Positions 43,423-53,523 of a stretch of 64,000 nt of DNA are shown one piece after another. Origin of the DNA: Escherichia coli. GTDB lineage: Bacteria > Pseudomonadota > Gammaproteobacteria > Enterobacterales > Enterobacteriaceae. How positions within the stretch are numbered: the stretch's first letter is position 1; each line of letters begins with the position of its first letter. The stretch spans positions 1,984,001 to 2,048,000 of the forward strand of contig CP089930.1 of NCBI GenBank assembly GCA_021307345.1. The letters run 5' to 3'. The position numbers and the translations under genes are program-made. The notes below the pieces were generated by a model. That model did no database searches, was not told the origin of the DNA, and saw only the letters and a list, made by a program, of their open reading frames with translations.

Positions 43423-44106
43423 TTATTTTTTGCTTTTTTTCTGCCGGTTATCAGCAGGTGGAAGGTTGTCGAAGTTGATGTTTTGCATATTAATAGCCAA
43501 CTTCAGGTATTTCAGGTTGTTGGGAGACACCCCTTTTAACGTTAAGTTAATGTCTTGCCATTGACCTGGTAATAATTTCAGCGTGGAGTTCATGGTGGTG
43601 CTAAATAGTAGTTGTTGCCATTTGGCATATTCTTTTTGATCAGTAGGTCTTTCACCGCCCCAGGTGGCATGAAAACCAATATTTGATACGGGAACGCTTA
43701 ATAAATTGGCCAATGACATATGAATAACACTGCCATTTTCTATTGCTTCAACAGATAACACCCTGCCGGCAATACCTACCGAACCGTTATTTAAAATGAA
43801 ATATTTTGTTTGATCGGGGTTAAATTCAGTAAAGACAAATGTATCTTGCTGATGCTTAATCTCTTTCACTACCTGAGCCAGCAGCTTTGTACTGTTTATC
43901 AGGCTAATGCTTTGTTTTTCAATGGTGTTTGTCTTTTTGGTTTCTTGTTCTAATCGTTTTTCGAGTTGATCAATTCTGGCCTTTTGTCCTTCTTGTTGTT
44001 TTGTGAGTTCATCAACGACTTTGTTTTTTTCGACATAATCACAACCTGACAGCATCAGTATTGTCGAAGCCGCCAGGACGCTTATCAATAATTTATTCAC
44101 TTTCAT
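43423..44106 (-). CDS. SadB-like inner-membrane lipoprotein, adhesin partner
   Basis: 227 residues with a lipoprotein signal (lipobox LSGC, Cys-22) and Asp at position +2 of the mature protein, the E. coli signal for retention in the inner membrane. A coiled coil follows (about 25-65, KVVDELTKQQEGQKARIDQLEKRLEQ), then a C-terminal domain of about 130 residues. It is 43 bases upstream of the trimeric autotransporter on the same strand. In Salmonella, SadB is a trimeric lipoprotein that helps SadA cross the periplasm; architecture, retention signal and context fit the same role here. Confidence 0.85.
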   Translation of the reverse strand: MKVNKLLISVLAASTILMLSGCDYVEKNKVVDELTKQQEGQKARIDQLEKRLEQETKKTNTIEKQSISLINSTKLLAQVVKEIKHQQDTFVFTEFNPDQTKYFILNNGSVGIAGRVLSVEAIENGSVIHMSLANLLSVPVSNIGFHATWGGERPTDQKEYAKWQQLLFSTTMNSTLKLLPGQWQDINLTLKGVSPNNLKYLKLAINMQNINFDNLPPADNRQKKSKK

Positions 44107-44586
44107 ATAAAGTTATCCTTACATATCATCCCTGATACCAACGCGGTCTAAGGGATGTGTCCATTTATGGTTGATGCTTTTGCGATTTATACGGCTGGCT
44201 TTATGAATGTTGCGAATATATTTGTTATGAAAATTATTTATTAAGTTTTAAAATTGTTTAATTGTGTTAGGGAGGCGGATTTTAATGAGGAGGGTTATCA
44301 GATGTCAAACACTGCATTTAAAGCAGAAAAATAGCTTTTATTTAATATTCACACAATAAATGTTTTGGGTGAGTTTTTAGAATGTGGATGGAAAAAATAA
44401 CGGCAAAAGTTTTATTTTATGAATATATCTTCCATTTTTAGGCGTCGAACCAAACCTTTTACTGAATGCATTTTCAGATTTAGTGCCATTGGTAAAAAGT
44501 AGACTCTACGAGGAAACAGAGGAGGATATTTGTTGCATCCCGCATTTAGAAACGCGGGATGTGAGGGAGATATACAGGTAAGAGGG
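44107..44586. other. AT-rich intergenic region upstream of the adhesin pair
   Basis: No convincing gene. It should hold the promoter of the lipoprotein-adhesin operon; the sequence is strongly AT-rich (about 44200-44430), the kind of DNA silenced by H-NS. A ten-codon frame with a good ribosome binding site (GAGGAGG, then ATG at 44302) ends at a stop near 44334; too short to call. A perfect eight-pair hairpin (CATCCCGC/GCGGGATG, 44535-44560) lies downstream of yibL and may terminate it. Confidence 0.5.
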
Positions 44587-44949
44587 TTAAAACGCTGTCT
44601 TTGAGAACCCGGTCATCTCTTGCAGACCCATTTCACGACCCAGTGCGGTCATCGGATGTACAACCACAAGCCCCCGAACGCTTTTCTTCAGCTTACCCAT
44701 ATCGGCTTGTTCTTTTTTGGTAATCGCGCGCTGGAACGGCATCTTCATCAGCTTCTGTGCTTCCTTACTGAGTTTCTGGCTGTGAACTTCGCGTAGGCGA
44801 GCAATTTCTGCTTCCAGAGTTGCTTTCTCTTTTTCCAGCTCGGCATATTTGTCTGCGGCTTCAACCAGCGACAGATCGGCCTGCTGGTGACGGATGGCGT
44901 CCAGACGATCGCTGAGACGTTTGATTTCGTTTTTTTCGACTTCTTTCAT
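44587..44949 (-). CDS. yibL: YibL family ribosome-associated protein
   Basis: 120 residues. Residues 1-60 are a Glu/Lys/Arg-rich coiled coil ([50 protein letters not shown]), followed by a basic C-terminal part ([40 protein letters not shown]). Matches E. coli YibL, reported to co-fractionate with ribosomes; precise role unknown. Same order next to mtlR as in E. coli, without the Rhs element found here in K-12. Confidence 0.92.
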
Positions 44950-45218
44950 GGGATGGCTTCTGATAAAGATAAATTTATAGCCCCTAGTATGCGCGACGAG
45001 GTGCTTTGTTCACAACCGATGGCATTGTAATAGTTTTGTCGGGTAACAAATCTTGTGTTCAAAAATCATATAATATATTGATTAATAAACAATATAATCA
45101 GAAGGTGAGGGCAAGCGTTGTGGATTTCGCACGTTTTCCTTAATGTCATTTTTATCGGGATCTAAACTAAAATCGGCGGTCGCGCTTTCCCGGCGCGGGG
45201 TAATACGGAGATATTATT

Positions 45219-45428
45219 ATGGGCAAATTAGGTGAAAACGTTCCGCTTCTTATTGATAAAGCCGTAGATTTCATGGCATCAAGCCAGGCGTTCCGGGAGT
45301 ATCTGAATAAACTTCCCCCCCGTAACGCGATTCCATCCGGTATACCTGAGGAAAGCGTGCCGTTATATCTACAACGTCTGGAATATTATCGCCGACTTTA
45401 TCGGCCGAATCCGGTAGAGGAGAAGTAA
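45219..45428 (+). CDS. yibT: Small conserved protein YibT
   Basis: 69 residues, [34 protein letters not shown] onward, preceded by ACGGAG at 45206-45211. It matches the E. coli small protein YibT, which lies between yibL and mtlR. No signal peptide or membrane segment; C-terminal half rich in Arg and Tyr. Function unknown. Convergent with mtlR ten bases away. Confidence 0.88.
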   Translation: MGKLGENVPLLIDKAVDFMASSQAFREYLNKLPPRNAIPSGIPEESVPLYLQRLEYYRRLYRPNPVEEK

Positions 45429-45438
45429 GCGAAAGTAC

Positions 45439-46026
45439 TTACTTTTGAAAGGCTTTTTTTAAGCTGATTTTGGAAATCAGCTCTGTCAGTGAAAGGACCA
45501 TTGTTGATCGCACAGCCTGTTGGTAACGCTGAACTTGCATCGCATACAAACTGGAGTCTATTGGTTCAAACTGTGGCGGCGGCGGTAGTGCCGCCACGCA
45601 ATGCAGTTCGCCAAATGGCCCAAGAATTTCATCATCGGTAAATGCGTACTCGTTGCCGTCGTGGTTCAGCTCTTCCCGCAGCGCCATCAACAGTTCCGCA
45701 TCTTCGTATTCATGGCGACTAATTACGCCAAGCCCATAAATCAGCTTTAAGCGCACGGACAGATCGCCCAGCGGACCATCGCCGTCGAGTAACGGTTCTA
45801 CAGCATACTTCACCGCGTAATCGTCTTTGCGGAATACCTGAAGCACCAAAAGATTCACCGCCTCGGTCAGGAGATCGACGGCGGTAATCAGAAAGCTTCG
45901 CACGGTTTTGCCAGCATTCAGACGCTCAAGCACACGGTTTTCAAAGGCCTGGGTTTGTTCCATTGTTGCCTGCATATCTGACAATCTGTTATTCGGGCGC
46001 AGGGAGCCCTGCGCCTGGTTCATCAT
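45439..46026 (-). CDS. mtlR: Mannitol operon repressor MtlR
   Basis: 195 residues, all-helical MtlR family protein (LNAGKTVRSFLITAVDLLTEAVNLLVLQVF near 36-65). Represses mtlADR in E. coli, although it lacks a typical DNA-binding motif, so its mechanism is not obvious from sequence. The start overlaps the mtlD stop by one base. A second Met (MMNQAQ) leaves the start ambiguous by one codon. Confidence 0.95.
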   Translation of the reverse strand: MMNQAQGSLRPNNRLSDMQATMEQTQAFENRVLERLNAGKTVRSFLITAVDLLTEAVNLLVLQVFRKDDYAVKYAVEPLLDGDGPLGDLSVRLKLIYGLGVISRHEYEDAELLMALREELNHDGNEYAFTDDEILGPFGELHCVAALPPPPQFEPIDSSLYAMQVQRYQQAVRSTMVLSLTELISKISLKKAFQK

Positions 46027-47174
46027 TATTGCATTGCGTTATAAGCGGTTACTGCCTCGGTGACAACCTCGCTGTTGGCATCAAGCCCGGAAATGTGCGC
46101 CAGCGCAGCCTGCGGGCCTTTGTCGGCAATCAGCGCCGCCAGTTCTTGTGCCTGCGGATCATCTTCACTGCAAAAGTGCATTGCAGCGGCAATACCTTCA
46201 ATCAGATTTTTGTGCGGCAAGCTATATTCCAGCGTACCCAGCAGCGGCTTGATCAGACGGTCGCCAGCACTCAATTTACGCAGCGGCTGACGGCCTACGC
46301 GCTCAACATCATCTTTCAGATACGGGTTTTCAAAACGACCGAGGATTTTCTGGATGTACGCCGCGTGCTTGTCCGCGTCAAAGCCGTAACGCTTAATCAG
46401 TACCGCGCCGCTTTCTTCCATCGCCCCTTTTACCACCGCACGGATTTTCTCGTCGAGAATCGCGTCACGAATAGTCTGATGACCGGCCAGTTTTCCGAGG
46501 TACGCGGTTATAGCATGACCCGTGTTCAGGGTGAAGAGCTTACGTTCGACAAACGCCATCAGGTTGTCGGTTAACTCCATACCAGGAATGTTTGGTAGCG
46601 TGCCTTTGAACTGAGTTTTATCGACAATCCATTCGCTGAAGGTTTCTACAGTGACTTCCAGCGGATCGTTCGTTGCAGACGCTGAAGGCGGTACGATACG
46701 GTCAACGGCGGAATCAACAAAGCCAACGTGTTCTTCTACCCACGCTTTGGCGTCTTCCGGCAGGGCGTTCATCACATGGCCTTTCAGTTGCGTTGTGCCG
46801 CGTACCATGTTTTCACAGGCGATAATGTTCAGCGGGGAGTCATTACCTTGCTCTTTACGTTTCACCAGCCCTTTGGCGATTGCCGGAGCAATGCGTTCCA
46901 GCACGACCGGGCCAACTGCGGTGGTGACTAAATCAACCTGGGCGATTAAATCAACCACGTCGTCGCCAATGCTGCTGACGGCATTAACGCCGGTAACGGT
47001 ATCCACCTGCTCGGTTTCGCCGACAACGTGAACCTGATAGCTATGACGGGCATTCAGGGCATCAAGTACCACCTGATTGACATCGGCAAACGTCGGTTGG
47101 ATACCCGCGTCTGCCAGCAGTTTACCGATAAAGCCACGACCGATATTACCTGCGCCAAAATGTAATGCTTTCAT
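46026..47174 (-). CDS. mtlD: Mannitol-1-phosphate 5-dehydrogenase
   Basis: 382 residues from the ATG at 47174 ([20 protein letters not shown]), with the Rossmann motif at 6-15 and the polyol dehydrogenase C-terminal domain ([22 protein letters not shown] near 202-223). Converts mannitol 1-phosphate to fructose 6-phosphate with NAD. The frame is open 103 codons upstream through repeat sequence; that part is not coding in the family. Confidence 0.97.
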   Translation of the reverse strand: MKALHFGAGNIGRGFIGKLLADAGIQPTFADVNQVVLDALNARHSYQVHVVGETEQVDTVTGVNAVSSIGDDVVDLIAQVDLVTTAVGPVVLERIAPAIAKGLVKRKEQGNDSPLNIIACENMVRGTTQLKGHVMNALPEDAKAWVEEHVGFVDSAVDRIVPPSASATNDPLEVTVETFSEWIVDKTQFKGTLPNIPGMELTDNLMAFVERKLFTLNTGHAITAYLGKLAGHQTIRDAILDEKIRAVVKGAMEESGAVLIKRYGFDADKHAAYIQKILGRFENPYLKDDVERVGRQPLRKLSAGDRLIKPLLGTLEYSLPHKNLIEGIAAAMHFCSEDDPQAQELAALIADKGPQAALAHISGLDANSEVVTEAVTAYNAMQ

Positions 47175-47204
47175 AGTATTAACCTTCATCAATGTTTTTA
47201 CCCA

Positions 47205-47365
<161 letters not shown>

Positions 47366-47403
47366 CAGCCCCACCGTCTCCATGAGGAGAGGGTGGGCCT
47401 GGA

Positions 47404-49317
47404 TTACTTACGACCCGCCAGCAGTTCCAGCACTTCATCCACGCTGGTGGTGTGTGCCAGACGCTCGATGACGGACTCATCATCCAGCGCGTTGGTCAGG
47501 CTGGTGATAACCTGAATGTGCTCGTTATTACGGGCAGCAATACCAATCACCAGGCGGGCAATGTCATCTTCTTCTTCACCGAAGCGCACACCTTCCGGAT
47601 ATTGACAGAACACGACACCCGTTTTCAGTACGCGATCTTTCGCTTCAACCGTACCGTGCGGCACTGCGATAGACTCACCCAGATAAGTCGGGGTCAGTTT
47701 TTCACGATCCAGCATCGCCTGTACGTATTCCGGCTCAACATAGCCGCCTTTCACCAGTTGTTCGCCGGCAAAGCGAATCGCTTCTTCTTTGGTGGCTGCT
47801 TTGCGACCGAGGAAGATGTTCTCCGCACCGAGCTTAAACAGGTTGGCGTTAGAATCGTCAAAGCTGTCTTTCAGGCTGTCTTTCACTTTCACTTCGTTTT
47901 CAGTATGACGCTGGGCAGCAACCAGACGTTCGGTCAGGCTGGTGTACAGGCCGCTGTCGAGGAAGTTAGTCAGCGAAATATGCTGTGCCTGCGGCACCTG
48001 ACGCATAGCGCGTTCGGTCAGGTCACGGTGAGTGATGACCAGATCTACATCCGGCGGCAGGTTGTTGATCGCGCTGTTAGTAACAGAAATCTGCGACAGA
48101 CCTGCATCCTGAATTTTCTTACGCAGCACGCCTGCACCCATCGCACTGGAACCCATACCGGCGTCACAGGCAACGATGATTTTACGCACGTGGCTCAGGT
48201 CGTTAGTCACATCGCCCGCAGACAGCGGAGACGCACCTTTAGACTCAGCTTTCATGTCCTGCATACGACGAGTTGCTGCTTCAATATCGTCTTCTTCTTT
48301 CACTTTGCTGGTTTTCAGCAAAATAGCAGAGACAACGAAGGAGACCGCCATCGCCGCACACACACCCGCGATGTTAGCGAAGTAAGCACCTTTTGGCGTC
48401 ATCGCCAGTACCGCGAGGATAGAACCCGGAGATGCCGGAGAAACCAGACCACCGCCCAGGATAGTCAGCGTGAACACGCCAGTCATACCGCCGAGGATAA
48501 CGGCCAGGATCAGACGCGGATTCATCAGCACATACGGGAAGTAGATTTCGTGGATACCACCCAGGAAGTGGATGATTGCCGCACCGCCCGCAGACTGTTT
48601 CGCACTACCACGACCAAAGAACATGTACGCCAGCAGCACGCCCATACCCGGACCCGGGTTCGCTTCAATCAGGAAGAAGATGGATTTACCCAGTTCATGG
48701 GACTGCTGAATACCCAGCGGCGAGAAGATACCGTGGTTAATGGCGTTGTTGAGGAACAGGATTTTCGCCGGTTCAACAAAGATAGACGCCAGCGGCAGCA
48801 TGTCATGGACAACCATGAAGTTAACGCCCGCAGCCAGCATTTTAGACAGAGCTTCAACAATCGGGCCAATGCCGAGGAAGGCCAGAATGGCGAGGATCAT
48901 CCCGATGATGCCAGCGGAGAAGTTATTCACCAGCATCTCAAAACCGGATTTGATTTTACCGTCTACCCAGTGGTCGAAGTGCTTAATACACCAGCCGCCC
49001 AGCGGACCTGCAATCATAGAACCGAGGAACATCGGCATGTCTGCGCCGACGATAACGCCCATGGTGGTGATGGCACCGACTACGCCGCCACGTTCGCCGC
49101 CTACCAGCTTGCCACCGGTATAACCGATCAGCAGCGGCAGGAGATAAGTGATCATCGGCCCGACCAGCTTCGCCAGCGTTTCGTTCGGTAACCACCCTGT
49201 TGGAATAAATAACGCGGTGATGATACCCCACGCGATAAACGCGCCGATATTTGGCATCACCATGTTGCTGAGGAAACGACCAAAGCTTTGCACTTTGATC
49301 TTAATATCGGATGACAT
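47404..49317 (-). CDS. mtlA: Mannitol-specific PTS enzyme IICBA
   Basis: 637 residues in three domains: membrane IIC (1 to about 340, with the [15 protein letters not shown] substrate motif near 254-268), IIB (about 375-470, phospho-Cys in [13 protein letters not shown]) and IIA (about 495-637, phospho-His in [14 protein letters not shown]). Imports mannitol and phosphorylates it to mannitol 1-phosphate using HPr-bound phosphate. First gene of mtlADR, with several CRP sites upstream. Confidence 0.98.
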   Translation of the reverse strand: MSSDIKIKVQSFGRFLSNMVMPNIGAFIAWGIITALFIPTGWLPNETLAKLVGPMITYLLPLLIGYTGGKLVGGERGGVVGAITTMGVIVGADMPMFLGSMIAGPLGGWCIKHFDHWVDGKIKSGFEMLVNNFSAGIIGMILAILAFLGIGPIVEALSKMLAAGVNFMVVHDMLPLASIFVEPAKILFLNNAINHGIFSPLGIQQSHELGKSIFFLIEANPGPGMGVLLAYMFFGRGSAKQSAGGAAIIHFLGGIHEIYFPYVLMNPRLILAVILGGMTGVFTLTILGGGLVSPASPGSILAVLAMTPKGAYFANIAGVCAAMAVSFVVSAILLKTSKVKEEDDIEAATRRMQDMKAESKGASPLSAGDVTNDLSHVRKIIVACDAGMGSSAMGAGVLRKKIQDAGLSQISVTNSAINNLPPDVDLVITHRDLTERAMRQVPQAQHISLTNFLDSGLYTSLTERLVAAQRHTENEVKVKDSLKDSFDDSNANLFKLGAENIFLGRKAATKEEAIRFAGEQLVKGGYVEPEYVQAMLDREKLTPTYLGESIAVPHGTVEAKDRVLKTGVVFCQYPEGVRFGEEEDDIARLVIGIAARNNEHIQVITSLTNALDDESVIERLAHTTSVDEVLELLAGRK

Positions 49318-49460
49318 AAAAACACCCCTTCTTATGTTTGCTGTCGCGCAGGCTGGAAGCCCGAGGTTTTTTGTTAATGTGGCGGCAGAGGTAGCCGGAC
49401 CTTGTAGATACTGCGAAATCTGGCACTGAATCGGTTAACTGTCCAGTCGGCGGCCTTTTG

Positions 49461-49637
49461 TGTGATATCAGTCACATAAATATAGGGGGTAGAGAGGTAA
49501 TTGACGTGACGTTTATCACAAAATGACTGTGTAAAAAAACAACAAGACGGCGATTTTCGCTAAAAATGGCATTCAAATGTGAGTAATATCACAATTTTAT
49601 TTTGATGGTTTGTTGAATCTTTGTGATCTGAATCACA
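49461..49637 (-). promoter_or_regulatory. Four CRP (cAMP receptor protein) sites upstream of mtlA
   Basis: Four TGTGA-N6-TCACA-type sites: 49461-49476 (TGTGATATCAGTCACA, perfect), 49505-49520 (CGTGACGTTTATCACA, one mismatch), 49578-49593 (TGTGAGTAATATCACA, perfect) and 49622-49637 (TGTGATCTGAATCACA, perfect). TGTGATCTGCAACATG near 49675 is a weaker fifth. Multiple CRP sites upstream of mtlA are known in E. coli. The rest of the 536-base gap to yibI (49318-49853) contains no gene. Confidence 0.9.
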
Positions 49638-49853
49638 AAATATTTTCTTCGGTAATTCACCTGATGTGATCTGCAACATGTTCTGACTTTGCCTTAAGAC
49701 AGTTTTGTAACTGAGCAACTCATCGCCTTTTAAAATTATCCTTCGGTGTGATGGCGAGATTGGCAAACGCAGATTAATGTCAAAGTATCAGCCTGACTCC
49801 CTTCCGGCTGCCAGCCAAAAAACAACACTGATAAGCGTGAATCCGAGGCAGAT

Positions 49854-50216
49854 ATGTTTCTAAACTACTTCGCGTTGGGAGTGCTGATCTTCGTCTTTCT
49901 GGTGATTTTTTATGGAATCATCGCGATACATGACATCCCCTATCTTATTGCCAAAAAGCGCAACCATCCCCACGCCGACGCTATTCATACGGCGGGTTGG
50001 GTAAGTCTGTTTACCCTGCATGTAATCTGGCCGTTTCTGTGGATCTGGGCAACGCTTTACCAGCCAGAGCGCGGCTGGGGAATGCAGTCACATGTTGCGT
50101 CGCAGGAGAAAGCGACTGACCCGGAAATCGCCGCACTTTCTGACCGTATTTCCCGGCTGGAGCACCAACTTGCAGCTGAAAAAAAGAGTGACTATTCCAC
50201 GTTCCCGGAGATCTGA
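49854..50216 (+). CDS. yibI: DUF3302 inner-membrane protein YibI
   Basis: 120 residues with two hydrophobic segments (about 5-25 and 48-66), a [16 protein letters not shown] loop between them and a C-terminal coiled coil ([21 protein letters not shown]). Matches E. coli YibI. It is two bases upstream of yibH and probably forms an inner-membrane pair with it. Function unknown. Confidence 0.9.
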   Translation: MFLNYFALGVLIFVFLVIFYGIIAIHDIPYLIAKKRNHPHADAIHTAGWVSLFTLHVIWPFLWIWATLYQPERGWGMQSHVASQEKATDPEIAALSDRISRLEHQLAAEKKSDYSTFPEI

Positions 50217-50218
50217 TT

Positions 50219-51355
50219 ATGGATCTGTTAATTGTTTTAACTTACGTGGCGCTGGCATGGGCAGTATTTAAAATCTTCCGCATTCCGGTGAATCAGTGGA
50301 CGCTGGCGACGGCGGCGCTGGGTGGCGTGTTTCTGGTGAGTGGTTTGATTTTATTGATGAACTACAACCATCCTTACACTTTTACCGCGCAAAAGGCAGT
50401 GATAGCTATCCCTATCACGCCACAGGTGACGGGGATCGTGACTGAAGTCACCGACAAAAATAATCAGCTTATTCAAAAGGGCGAAGTGCTTTTTAAGCTC
50501 GACCCGGTACGTTATCAGGCGCGAGTAGACAGACTCCAGGCTGATTTGATGACGGCGACGCATAATATCAAAACGCTGCGCGCGCAGCTCACTGAAGCGC
50601 AGGCCAACACCACCCAGGTTTCAGCGGAGCGCGACCGACTGTTTAAAAATTATCAACGTTATCTGAAAGGCAGCCAGGCGACGGTCAATCCGTTCTCAGA
50701 ACGTGACATCGACGACGCGCGGCAGAATTTCCTCGCGCAGGATGCGCTGGTGAAAGGTTCGGTGGCGGAGCAGGCGCAGATCCAGAGCCAGCTCGACAGC
50801 ATGGTCAACGGTGAGCAATCACAGATTGTCAGCTTAAGAGCGCAACTTACTGAAGCAAAATATAACCTTGAGCAAACCATTATTCGCGCACCAAGCAACG
50901 GCTACGTTACTCAGGTACTGATCCGCCCAGGCACTTACGCGGCAGCTTTACCGCTGCGTCCGGTAATGGTCTTCATCCCTGAGCAAAAACGGCAAATTGT
51001 TGCCCAATTTCGGCAAAATTCACTGTTACGTCTGAAACCCGGTGATGAAGCAGAAGTGGTGTTTAACGCGCTGCCTGGGCAGGTATTCCACGGCAAACTG
51101 ACCAGTATTTTGCCGGTGGTGCCTGGCGGTTCGTATCAGGCGCAGGGGGTGCTGCAATCGTTAACGGTCGTGCCCGGAACGGATGGTGTGCTGGGAACCA
51201 TTGAACTCGACCCTAACGCTGATATCGATGCCTTACCCGACGGCATCTACGCCCAGGTAGCAGTTTATTCCGACCATTTCAGCCATGTTTCGGTGATGCG
51301 GAAGGTGCTGCTGAGAATGACCAGTTGGATGCATTATCTTTATTTGGATCATTGA
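50219..51355 (+). CDS. yibH: HlyD-family membrane fusion protein YibH
   Basis: 378 residues: two N-terminal hydrophobic segments (about 4-20 and 27-44), then biotinyl-lipoyl-like halves ([36 protein letters not shown] near 62-97 and [18 protein letters not shown] near 221-238) around a long alpha-helical hairpin (about 105-215). This is the adaptor architecture of tripartite efflux systems. No outer-membrane factor or transporter is encoded beside it, only yibI, so the exporter partner is unknown. Confidence 0.92.
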   Translation: MDLLIVLTYVALAWAVFKIFRIPVNQWTLATAALGGVFLVSGLILLMNYNHPYTFTAQKAVIAIPITPQVTGIVTEVTDKNNQLIQKGEVLFKLDPVRYQARVDRLQADLMTATHNIKTLRAQLTEAQANTTQVSAERDRLFKNYQRYLKGSQATVNPFSERDIDDARQNFLAQDALVKGSVAEQAQIQSQLDSMVNGEQSQIVSLRAQLTEAKYNLEQTIIRAPSNGYVTQVLIRPGTYAAALPLRPVMVFIPEQKRQIVAQFRQNSLLRLKPGDEAEVVFNALPGQVFHGKLTSILPVVPGGSYQAQGVLQSLTVVPGTDGVLGTIELDPNADIDALPDGIYAQVAVYSDHFSHVSVMRKVLLRMTSWMHYLYLDH

Positions 51356-51425
51356 GACTTATGTCACCTGTGTTTTGCGCGAGCCTGAGCCATACTGATA
51401 TTTTTCCTCGCACAAAGGACATGGC

Positions 51426-52034
51426 ATGAAACTTATCGGTAGCTACACCAGCCCGTTTGTACGCAAACTTTCTATTCTGTTGTTAGAAAAGGGCATAACT
51501 TTCGAATTTATTAATGAACTGCCCTATAACGCGGACAACGGCGTGGCGCAATTTAACCCGTTAGGGAAAGTGCCGGTGCTGGTGACCGAAGAGGGCGAAT
51601 GTTGGTTTGATTCGCCGATCATCGCTGAATATATTGAATTAATGAATGTCGCTCCGGCGATGTTGCCGCGCGATCCGCTGGAGTCGTTGCGAGTGCGCAA
51701 AATTGAGGCGCTGGCAGATGGCATTATGGATGCCGGGCTGGTATCGGTGCGTGAACAGGCGCGTCCGGCGGCGCAACAGTCTGAAGATGAATTGTTACGC
51801 CAGCGGGAGAAAATCAACCGTAGCCTGGATGTGCTGGAAGGATATCTGGTCGATGGCACACTCAAAACCGATACGGTCAATCTGGCGACTATCGCCATTG
51901 CCTGTGCCGTCGGATATCTCAATTTCCGCCGCGTTGCGCCAGGCTGGTGTGTCGACCGCCCGCACTTAGTCAAACTGGTCGAAAACCTGTTTAGCCGCGA
52001 AAGTTTTGCTCGCACCGAACCGCCAAAGGCTTGA
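51426..52034 (+). CDS. yibF: Glutathione S-transferase homologue YibF
   Basis: 202 residues with an N-terminal thioredoxin-fold GST domain ([23 protein letters not shown], Ser-rich active-site loop at 6-10; [26 protein letters not shown] near 46-71) and a helical C-terminal domain. Known E. coli YibF binds glutathione but has little standard GST activity. Between yibH and selA; about 97 bases before selA. Confidence 0.93.
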   Translation: MKLIGSYTSPFVRKLSILLLEKGITFEFINELPYNADNGVAQFNPLGKVPVLVTEEGECWFDSPIIAEYIELMNVAPAMLPRDPLESLRVRKIEALADGIMDAGLVSVREQARPAAQQSEDELLRQREKINRSLDVLEGYLVDGTLKTDTVNLATIAIACAVGYLNFRRVAPGWCVDRPHLVKLVENLFSRESFARTEPPKA

Positions 52035-52088
52035 TGCGCGATATGTCCTCCTGACCCATCTCACGTTACAATCCGTGGTTATGTTAAA

Positions 52089-52113
52089 CGCCCTTCTCCG
52101 TGTGAGAGGGCCT
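52089..52113 (+). other. Hairpin upstream of selA
   Basis: GCCCTTCTC and GAGAGGGC face each other across CGTGT with one bulged base, followed by CTT, in the yibF-selA gap. It could be a weak terminator of yibF; selA would then start from read-through or a promoter within this gap. Confidence 0.35.
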
Positions 52114-52131
52114 TGATCAGCCAGGTTTCAT

Positions 52132-53523
52132 ATGACAACCGAAACGCGTTCCCTCTATAGTCAACTTCCGGCTATTGATCGCTTATTGCGCGATAGCTCC
52201 TTCCTTTCTTTGCGTGATACTTATGGTCACACCCGCGTGGTGGAATTGCTGCGTCAGATGCTTGACGAAGCGCGAGAAGTGATTCGTGACAGCCAGACGC
52301 TGCCCGCGTGGTGTGAGAACTGGGCGCAAGAAGTCGATGCCCGGTTGACGAAAGAAGCGCAGAGCGCGCTGCGTCCGGTGATCAACCTGACGGGAACCGT
52401 ACTGCATACCAATCTTGGGCGAGCTTTACAGGCGGAAGCAGCGGTGGAAGCCGTTGCGCAGGCTATGCGTTCGCCGGTGACGCTGGAGTACGATCTGGAC
52501 GACGCCGGACGCGGGCATCGCGATCGCGCGCTGGCGCAACTGCTGTGCCGCATTACGGGGGCGGAAGATGCCTGTATCGTCAATAACAATGCGGCGGCGG
52601 TATTGTTGATGTTGGCGGCCACTGCCAGCGGTAAAGAGGTGGTGGTGTCTCGTGGCGAACTGGTGGAGATCGGCGGCGCGTTTCGTATCCCTGACGTCAT
52701 GCGTCAGGCTGGCTGTACCCTGCACGAAGTGGGGACCACCAACCGCACGCACGCGAATGATTATCGTCAGGCGGTGAATGAAAATACCGCACTGTTGATG
52801 AAAGTACATACCAGTAACTACAGCATTCAGGGGTTCACCAAAGCGATAGATGAAGCTGAACTGGTGGCGCTTGGCAAAGAACTGGATGTTCCCGTAGTGA
52901 CTGATTTAGGCAGTGGTTCGCTGGTCGATCTTAGCCAGTACGGTTTGCCGAAAGAGCCGATGCCGCAGGAGTTGATTGCGGCGGGCGTCAGCCTGGTGAG
53001 CTTCTCCGGCGACAAGTTGTTAGGCGGGCCGCAGGCAGGGATTATCGTTGGTAAAAAAGAGATGATCGCCCGCCTGCAAAGCCATCCACTGAAGCGTGCA
53101 TTACGCGCGGATAAAATGACCCTCGCGGCGCTGGAAGCCACGCTGCGTCTTTATTTACACCCTGAGGCGCTGAGTGAAAAATTACCGACCCTGCGCCTGC
53201 TTACCCGCAGCGCAGAGGTCATTCAAATCCAGGCACAACGTTTACAGGCTCCCCTTGCCGCACATTACGGCGCGGAGTTTGCAGTCCAGGTTATGCCATG
53301 TCTTTCGCAGATTGGCAGTGGTTCGCTGCCGGTTGATCGCCTGCCGAGCGCGGCATTAACGTTTACACCCCATGATGGACGCGGTAGCCACCTTGAGTCA
53401 TTAGCCGCCCGCTGGCGTGAATTGCCAGTGCCGGTGATTGGTCGTATTTATGACGGACGATTGTGGCTGGATTTACGCTGCCTTGAAGATGAGCAACGGT
53501 TTTTGGAGATGTTGTTGAAATGA
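52132..53523 (+). CDS. selA: L-seryl-tRNA(Sec) selenium transferase
   Basis: 463 residues, PLP enzyme: N-terminal tRNA-binding domain (about 1-70), [17 protein letters not shown] near 84-100, and the PLP-lysine motif [15 protein letters not shown] near 290-304. Converts seryl-tRNA(Sec) to selenocysteinyl-tRNA(Sec) with selenophosphate in a decameric ring. Its stop overlaps the selB start by four bases. Confidence 0.97.
   Translation: MTTETRSLYSQLPAIDRLLRDSSFLSLRDTYGHTRVVELLRQMLDEAREVIRDSQTLPAWCENWAQEVDARLTKEAQSALRPVINLTGTVLHTNLGRALQAEAAVEAVAQAMRSPVTLEYDLDDAGRGHRDRALAQLLCRITGAEDACIVNNNAAAVLLMLAATASGKEVVVSRGELVEIGGAFRIPDVMRQAGCTLHEVGTTNRTHANDYRQAVNENTALLMKVHTSNYSIQGFTKAIDEAELVALGKELDVPVVTDLGSGSLVDLSQYGLPKEPMPQELIAAGVSLVSFSGDKLLGGPQAGIIVGKKEMIARLQSHPLKRALRADKMTLAALEATLRLYLHPEALSEKLPTLRLLTRSAEVIQIQAQRLQAPLAAHYGAEFAVQVMPCLSQIGSGSLPVDRLPSAALTFTPHDGRGSHLESLAARWRELPVPVIGRIYDGRLWLDLRCLEDEQRFLEMLLK

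Noticed and set aside
47452-49191. 579-codon plus-strand frame antisense to mtlA
   Set aside because: It is the reverse-strand shadow of mtlA, with His/Arg/Gln-rich composition typical of such frames. mtlA itself is certain.
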